DNA from: Gremmenia infestans
Taxonomy: Eukaryota; Ascomycota; Leotiomycetes; Helotiales; Hamatocanthoscyphaceae
DNA length: 64,000 nucleotides
Direction: 5' to 3'
NCBI GenBank assembly: GCA_032629725.1
Contig: JAFEVB010000005.1
Location: forward strand, 1-64,000
A model generated the notes under the pieces. The model was not told the origin of the DNA. It saw only the letters and a program-made list of their open reading frames with translations, and did not search any database. Positions 58,501 through 64,000 of the stretch are shown here, in pieces. A program made the position numbers and the translations under genes. The first letter of the stretch is position 1. Every line of letters begins with the position of its first letter.

Positions 58501-58895
58501 TCTCAAACACAACTTTTCCTGCAATACGACCTCAAGTGTCAAGCTGAAGAGCAAAGCCGGAATCGATTGGGTGTCGGCTGTCGGAGAAGAGGGCAAAGGG
58601 TCGGTCGGATGAGTGGTGGTGGTGGACTGGCTGGTGGTGGGATGGATGGGATGGAAGAAAAAGGCTAAGCGCCAGCTCGGACGCGACGCGTTTTGTTTAC
58701 AAAATGTTTACGCGTTATACACCAATCAGCACGCGTCAATGCAAAGGAGTCTAGACAGTCCAACGCGTACGAAGTATAACCAGTAGGTAGCAAGTTAATA
58801 GAGTCTTCTCTACTCCAGTACTCTAGTACTACTGATACAGAAGCATCTCTTCCAACAATTGATATTCTAACAAATCGACCTTTCCTCCCTCTCTG

Positions 58896-58920
58896 CTTCC
58901 TTCCTTCCTTCCTTCCTTCC
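58896..58920. repeat. TTCC microsatellite
   Basis: Six tandem TTCC units in the upstream region of the forkhead gene. Confidence 0.85.
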
Positions 58921-59478
58921 TCCCACCGACCTACCTCATTTCTCAATTTCATGCAAGATTAACATCCTGAAATTGGATTTTGTACAACGCATCGTGATTC
59001 TTCCAGTGCCGTCATCAACGGCACCTCATCGGCGTGCAACGGTCAGGGTGGAATGATCGTCCATGACGAGGGCAAGAAAGCTAAAGCCATAATGCACGTG
59101 CACGCGTGTCAAAGCTCTGGATTGCTCGGTCGATGGCCAGAACTCAACCCCTTTTCCGGCCTACTTCTATCCTCACCCCTTTTCACTCTTCGAATTCTTG
59201 TGAAGCAGTGCTGTGAAAGTGGTTGATAAATGATGAACCTCTGATATGACCCCATATGTAGCCTGGTCTGATACAAGATACAAAAGCCGGTCCCCCTCCT
59301 CTACAGAACCTTTCGAGGACCTCAGCATAAACATGTCCTCGCTTCTAAGTACATTGGTCTTCGTAGGGCCACCCGTTCGTTATAAATCAAACTCCAGTCC
59401 TTGCGCCACCCAATGCTACCAACACCCCAAACCCCAAAAACCCCATGCAAACTCAGACTAAAACTAGCTTTCTGCCGC

Positions 59479-61463
59479 TCATATGTACACTGTCCCCACT
59501 GCAACCAACACGAGAACCATTAGCATCTGCGAAGGTAATGCCAGACTACCAGCAGATAGCAAAGGAAGCGGCCCCGGGTAATTGCAATGCGCTGGGGTTT
59601 TATCACCTGTCGACGAAGTAATAAGTGCACCATTGATTTGCCCATAACTTTGGTTGAATGAAATACTGCCAGGTAGTGGGCAATCGAAAGTCATCGAAGC
59701 GGGGCAGCTTTGAACCACATGGTAGCATAAATCTTCACATGGAAGAAGCTCCTTATATGGTCCAGACGTAACATTCGCGTCAATCACTGGGTTGCGTGAA
59801 TTCCTCACAAATGCACCTTGAGCACCTAGTTCGACATAATCCGGGTGATACGACCCATTTGGGAACGGGTAGCTCATTGCACGCACTCGAAGATAGTCTT
59901 GGGAATCGCTCAAGTCTTCAGTGCAGCGCGGGATTGCAACTGCACATAACCACTCCTTATATGCTGTAGTGCAATTATCACAGTTACGGGCGAGAGAGTA
60001 CTGAGCGGATCCAGTCGTTTCACAAGGTGTCATATTCAAAACATTCTGAAAATATCCGAATTGCTGCCTAGCATAGTTGTCGTAGAAGTCGGCCAAGGCT
60101 GTCGAATTGGGAAACTTTGTTGGATTGCTTGGGACGGCGTATGACACCGCGTCACAGAAGGATAGGTTGGTGATTACAGCACAGTTTCCATCTTGACGAG
60201 TCAGCTGGCTTTCAACCAAGAGATGAGAGGAAACATACCTGAGAGGGTACTGAAGTTTGTCGCTCGGAAGACAATACCTCCACCTCCAACGATGCCGGAT
60301 CCAGAACTCGTCGAGTTTCCATTCATAGCGAGGGCGGCACGGTATTTTGAACCGCCAGACAGACCTTGGACGTAGAATTGCTCATCAGGCAACTGGTCAA
60401 CTTCCCGCTTGGCTACAGAACTTCCCACTTGGATCCCCGGTTCCCCCTTTGTCCAAGCGCAGTAGGAGTTTTCGAGCCCTACGATAGATTGATCACTCAT
60501 GTCCCTGGCAAATAGACTAAAGGGTGTTGAAACGTCCATCCACTTAGCATGGTTTTGGCCATCTCCGTCGAGCTTCATCGGGTTACCAGCAAGTAATAAT
60601 GCAGAGCCTGTGTCGCTATCCACCAGTGAGAGATTATCCGACGAATCGTAATAGTAATGGTAAGGAGCATCTATAGACGCCGCAATCTCAACCTCCCAAG
60701 GATGGTCTGTATATGTTGTCTGGGTGTTGTTGTTGCCGAAGACCCCAAAGTAAACATCGCCTGTAGCATTGAGGGCGAGCATCACATAGCCTCCTTCCAA
60801 CTCGATCATATCCTGAGGAGATGTCCCAGGACCAGGATTAGTATTGTTTGCTGACTGTGATACATACAACTGAAGTTGCGGCGGAGGTACATGTATGCTA
60901 GTGTCAAGTGCTGTTGGCTGAACGCAAGCAGTGACGGAAATATATAATGTTCGAGAATTTGAGCTCGACTGTCTAGCTTCCAGTTTGAGCTCCCCACTCT
61001 CTTGACTGTCGTCTTCTAATTCATCTTCCTCAAAGTCTCGTCCTTGAATCCGCAACGGAGATAGGAAAGCCTTCGTTATCGATTTCTCGCCATATAGCGA
61101 AGCATTAGAGAACATATACGACACCGTTTGTCCTAAGGCAATGTTTGTCGTCTCTAGACGATTGTTGATTACTTCTTTAGGCTCATTGCCTGTAGGAGCT
61201 CTGCCAATGATTCCCCGATCGACACCTATGAATTCTGCCTCGTATGATATCTCTCCCCGTTCCAATTCTTCCATATCGACATCCAGAAACGGCCTCTCCA
61301 GTAACCGCTCGTGGTTGTGATCTTCGGGTCGTATTGAATCGACGTCGGTGGCATATGCAAATTGAGGAGACGCAAACGTGAAGTATAACAGCAAGAGTAG
61401 AAGTGATGCTATGAGGGATGCTGCGAGCCGCGACTGTAGTGGGCTGAGCTTGGGGAGGGGCAT
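59479..61463 (-). CDS. Stretch-activated calcium channel component Mid1
   Basis: Minus-strand exons 60239..61463 and 59479..60191 give 645 residues. A signal/hydrophobic segment (LAASLIASLLLLLLYFTF) opens an extracellular region with many N-glycosylation sites. The Mid1 core contains TLYISVTACVQP and the Cys-rich C-terminal half (CTTAYKEWLCAVAIPRC, PCEDLCYHVVQSCPASMTF), which resembles a frizzled-like cysteine domain. It ends in a hydrophobic tail (MLMVLVLVAVGTVYI), like a GPI-anchor signal. Mid1 acts with the Cch1 pore subunit in high-affinity calcium uptake during stress, mating and hyphal growth. ATG 61463 is the first true methionine; the frame upstream opens with TTG. The intron follows STLS and the splice restores DGNCAVITNLSFCD. 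Confidence 0.94.
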
Positions 61464-62192
61464 TGTGCTCTCAGCGCACGGCGCATCCGGTTTCCGCAAT
61501 GCTGAGTTTGGCAGGAAAAGGTTCTACTGATCGAAGGAACATTGGGGTCGCATCGCTGCGCTACTTTCCGGTGGTCGTCAACCTGTTGCTAAATCTCTGA
61601 ATTTGGAGGGATTGTTGTTTGTAGGTTTTAATCTGACCTCCTTCAAACGTGAAGCTCAAACTCTCAAACCTCTCGCCTCTCTCTAGGTATCTTCCTAGGT
61701 ACCTTAGGCTAAGGTAATTTAGGTATCAACCCCTATTTTTTAGCACTAGTCCCTAAAAGGACGGTATAGTAAACGCAACGCATGTGAACGTGAACAATCC
61801 AGTACTCTTCTCTTGATGCTTGAAGGCATATATAATTAGAATAAATATACACCATGCAGCTTCTTATACACTAATAATACCACTTCTGAAACACTAGGGT
61901 ACCTGAATAATACTTAGCCTACAACCCTGAATCTGAATTTAGCTTCTCACGTGACCCCTCACCCAGCCAAGCAGGGTTATTGATCCTCCCAAAGGAAGCT
62001 ACGTACTACTGGACAGTTCTTCCCTCATGCAAGTCGTCATATCATCTTCCCCTTCAACTCCACAACAGTCGCAAACTTGCAACGTCCTTTGTCCATCTCC
62101 AACACCAAACATCCCAGTTCAACAAGAACAAGCACGCTCTCCTACAAGTCTTTTTGCAGCCTAATCGCACCTGTGCATATACACCATTCATC
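61464..62192. promoter_or_regulatory. Divergent promoter, Mid1 / Yop1
   Basis: 729 bp. Imperfect CCTAGGTA words cluster at 61,683-61,725. An AT-rich stretch (61,820-61,910) lies in the middle. No gene. Confidence 0.5.
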
Positions 62193-62938
62193 ATGTCGTC
62201 TTTCCAAGATAAAGCACAGAGCTACATCGCTCACCTTGATAAGGAGGTAAGCACACAATAACCACGAGTTCCGCGCATCCAAACCGCCTGGCAGTTGCGA
62301 TAGAGATTTTTTCGCTGCGCGACGTTGCGCTGTTGAATTAGAATTCAAATATTCACTAATCGCTCAACCAGCTTTCCAAGTACCCAACCTTGAACAACCT
62401 TGAGAAGCAGACTTCGGTTCCCAAGGTTTACGCCTTCCTCGGATTGGGCGCATTCTACTTCTTCTTCATCTTCTTCAACATCGCTGGTCAGTTTCTTACG
62501 AACATCGCCGGATTCGTCATTCCAGGCTATTACTCCCTGGAAGCATTGTTCTCTGTTGGCAAGGCCGACGACACTCAGTGGCTCACGGTATGCCACAACA
62601 TCTGACTCCACTGCCAACACTTTACTAATATTCCGCCTACAGTATTGGGTCGTGTTCGCATTTTTCACGGTGTTTGAAAGCGCTGTTAATGCTGTCTACT
62701 GGTTCCCGTTCTACTACACCTTCAAGTTTCTCCTCGTGCTCTGGCTTGCTCTTCCAGTGACTGGGTGAGTCTACCGACCCCTTCATTCGTGCGCCGTACT
62801 GACAGCCCATACAGCGGCGCTCAAGTCGTCTTCCGTTCATTCGTTCAGCCAGTATTCTCTCGCTATTTCACTGGAGCTGGCGCGACTGCGGCAAACCTTC
62901 GCTCAAAGGTCGATTCTGCCGGCGACAAGACCTTGTAA
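62193..62938 (+). CDS. ER-shaping protein Yop1 (TB2/DP1/HVA22 family)
   Basis: Exons 62193..62246, 62372..62587, 62643..62764 and 62815..62938 give 171 residues. The reticulon-like core has two hydrophobic hairpins: VYAFLGLGAFYFFFIFFNIA with AGFVIPGYYSLEALFS, then YWVVFAFFTVFESAVNAVYW and FKFLLVLWLALPVTGGAQVV. The family mark is the FESAVNAVYWFPFYY segment. The C-terminal amphipathic helix region (FVQPVFSRYF) is also present. Yop1 wedges into the cytosolic leaflet of the ER, bends it into tubules and works with reticulons and Sey1. All three splices fall at positions where the joined sequence matches the family. Confidence 0.96.
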
Positions 62939-63822
62939 ACAGTGCAAGCTAAGGAAGCCCCTTGAAAAGCTGGCTAGGCCGCTTCAACCAATACGATGGC
63001 AGAATTTTGGGGTTTCCATCAATTGATGAGTTATCGACTGGATTACGAAAGAGATGTCTCGGCCACAATGATATTTGTGGATGGCTTATGCCGATGGAGT
63101 CGTGGTGGAATATCGGAGGGTAGGGATAATGGGACGAATCTCTTTTGGTCTTTTTGGGCTAGGAATCATTCTATATGAATTGTTATATAGAACTACGTGT
63201 GCCAAGTTTTTGCTGATATTGCGTTGTTATTGATCGTGAAGTGTAGAAGGAATGAAGTTTTATGAATTGCCACTATGCTATATTATAGTGCCCGATTTCC
63301 TAAATTTCGCTAGAGACTCGAGTATGATCAAAAATAACAGGACTGTTCTTTTCCTCTATGCGCGACTTTCAGTTGCAGTAGGTTTTTTTTCCTTCTTTAA
63401 TTGCTAGATGCTATTTTGTGTAAATTATTAGGCAGGTTTGTGATAAGCTAGAAGTATAGGCCATGTAAATAAATCAGGTTATACAACGCATTCTTGAAGC
63501 CGCGGCCGCGCCAAGGCCTTTAGTAAGCGGTCGCTCCTTCAACACATCCATCATAACACTTGAGGTAAACAACCATCAAATCCCCCCCCCGTTCCCCTCC
63601 ACGACTGTCAGTGATCTCTTGACGCCACGGCCTCATTATTGTATCCAGCGATAGAATCGCCGATAAGGCGCGACTCGTGAACGACAACTCACACGCCAAT
63701 ACGACCGGGCGCCAGGCCGACAAATCTGTAAACAACAACCCCCAGCCAACTGCACTCGTAGGAGATTCGACGCTACCAGCAATTCCATAGAAGAAGAATT
63801 GTCGTCAATCCTAGCCGCTGTT
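62939..63822. other. Intergenic region
   Basis: 884 bp between Yop1 and the right-edge gene. A poly-C run and CT-rich DNA at 63,575-63,600 and small A/T runs are present. No gene. Confidence 0.55.
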
Positions 63823-64000
63823 ATGGGTGAGTGTTATCGATTCCCCCCTCACAAGATTCCGTCACTATTTGCCTTCCATTTGCAGATAGACCGGCTAACC
63901 CATCAAAACAGACCAACCACCAGCAGACCCCAAACTTCCAAAATCTAGGTCAAGATCAAATACCGCGGCTTCAAATAAAAGCAGAAAAAGACCACTCTCT
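63823..64000 (+). CDS. Start of an unidentified gene, cut by the window edge
   Basis: ATG at 63823 is followed after one further base by a GTGAGT donor, so exon 1 is 4 nt (63823..63826). Two acceptors keep an open frame to the edge: TGCAG at 63885 (exon from 63886) and AACAG at 63911 (exon from 63912), the latter preceded by a CTAAC branch-like site. The second choice gives a Pro- then Ser/Arg/Lys-rich start (MDQPPADPKLPKSRSRSN, then NKSRKRPLS), which resembles the beginning of many fungal nuclear proteins. Product unknown; the rest lies outside the window. Confidence 0.55.

Larger units (their letters stand above)
57560..59478. promoter_or_regulatory. Upstream region of the forkhead gene
   Basis: 1919 bp. 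The proximal 600 bp are GT/GA-rich on the plus strand (CT/CA-rich on the coding strand), as in long fungal leaders. It includes a hexanucleotide microsatellite at 58461-58500 and a TTCC microsatellite at 58896-58920. No supported coding region; frames of 95-106 codons on the minus strand are low complexity. Confidence 0.55.

Overview
The window is nuclear DNA of a filamentous ascomycete (Pezizomycotina; a Leotiomycetes-like relative is my best guess, not proven). The evidence is short introns of about 46-90 nt with GTAAGT/GTATGT-type donors, CTAAC/CTGAC branch sites and YAG acceptors, single-copy fungal housekeeping proteins (Hap5, CENP-A, Sec15, Mid1, GARS-AIRS, a Mei2-like protein), and a large AT-rich block with the signature of repeat-induced point mutation (RIP).

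Layout. Positions 1 to about 12,470 form a gene-free AT-rich block of mutated repeats. It holds a 48-unit 12-bp minisatellite, an 87-bp tandem duplication, an array of 70-110-bp repeats, a head-to-tail pair of 1.9-kb copies and a TTA microsatellite. From about 12.5 kb the composition changes sharply and 24 genes follow in 51.5 kb: a short-chain dehydrogenase, Derlin, CENP-A, homoserine kinase, GARS-AIRS (purine synthesis), PDX1 (vitamin B6), a FUN14 protein, aminopeptidase P, a Kap122/importin-13 karyopherin, a SUN-like Slp1 protein, a Mei2-like RNA-binding protein, Sec15 (exocyst), Hap5 (CCAAT factor), Fcf2 (rRNA processing), mitochondrial ribosomal protein S10, mitochondrial TrpRS, Spt4, Kin17, a forkhead factor, Mid1 (calcium channel), Yop1, and the first codons of a gene cut by the right edge.

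Organisation. Genes are mostly divergent or convergent pairs. They do not form a metabolic cluster; this is an ordinary euchromatic stretch next to a degenerate repeat block. Most coding models come from reading exons, splice sites and codon phase by eye; for each the exon lengths add to a whole number of codons and the protein matches a known family.

Most interesting are the repeat block (two 1.9-kb copies in which a Gln codon in one copy is a stop in the other and vice versa), a 12-bp array with no indels over 48 units, stop-free introns of 51-57 nt whose retention keeps the frame, several tiny exons (4, 11, 13, 14 and 18 nt), a likely dual-targeted aminopeptidase P, and a 4-kb non-coding region upstream of the Mei2-like gene that carries its own tandem duplication. 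No clearly new biological system was found.
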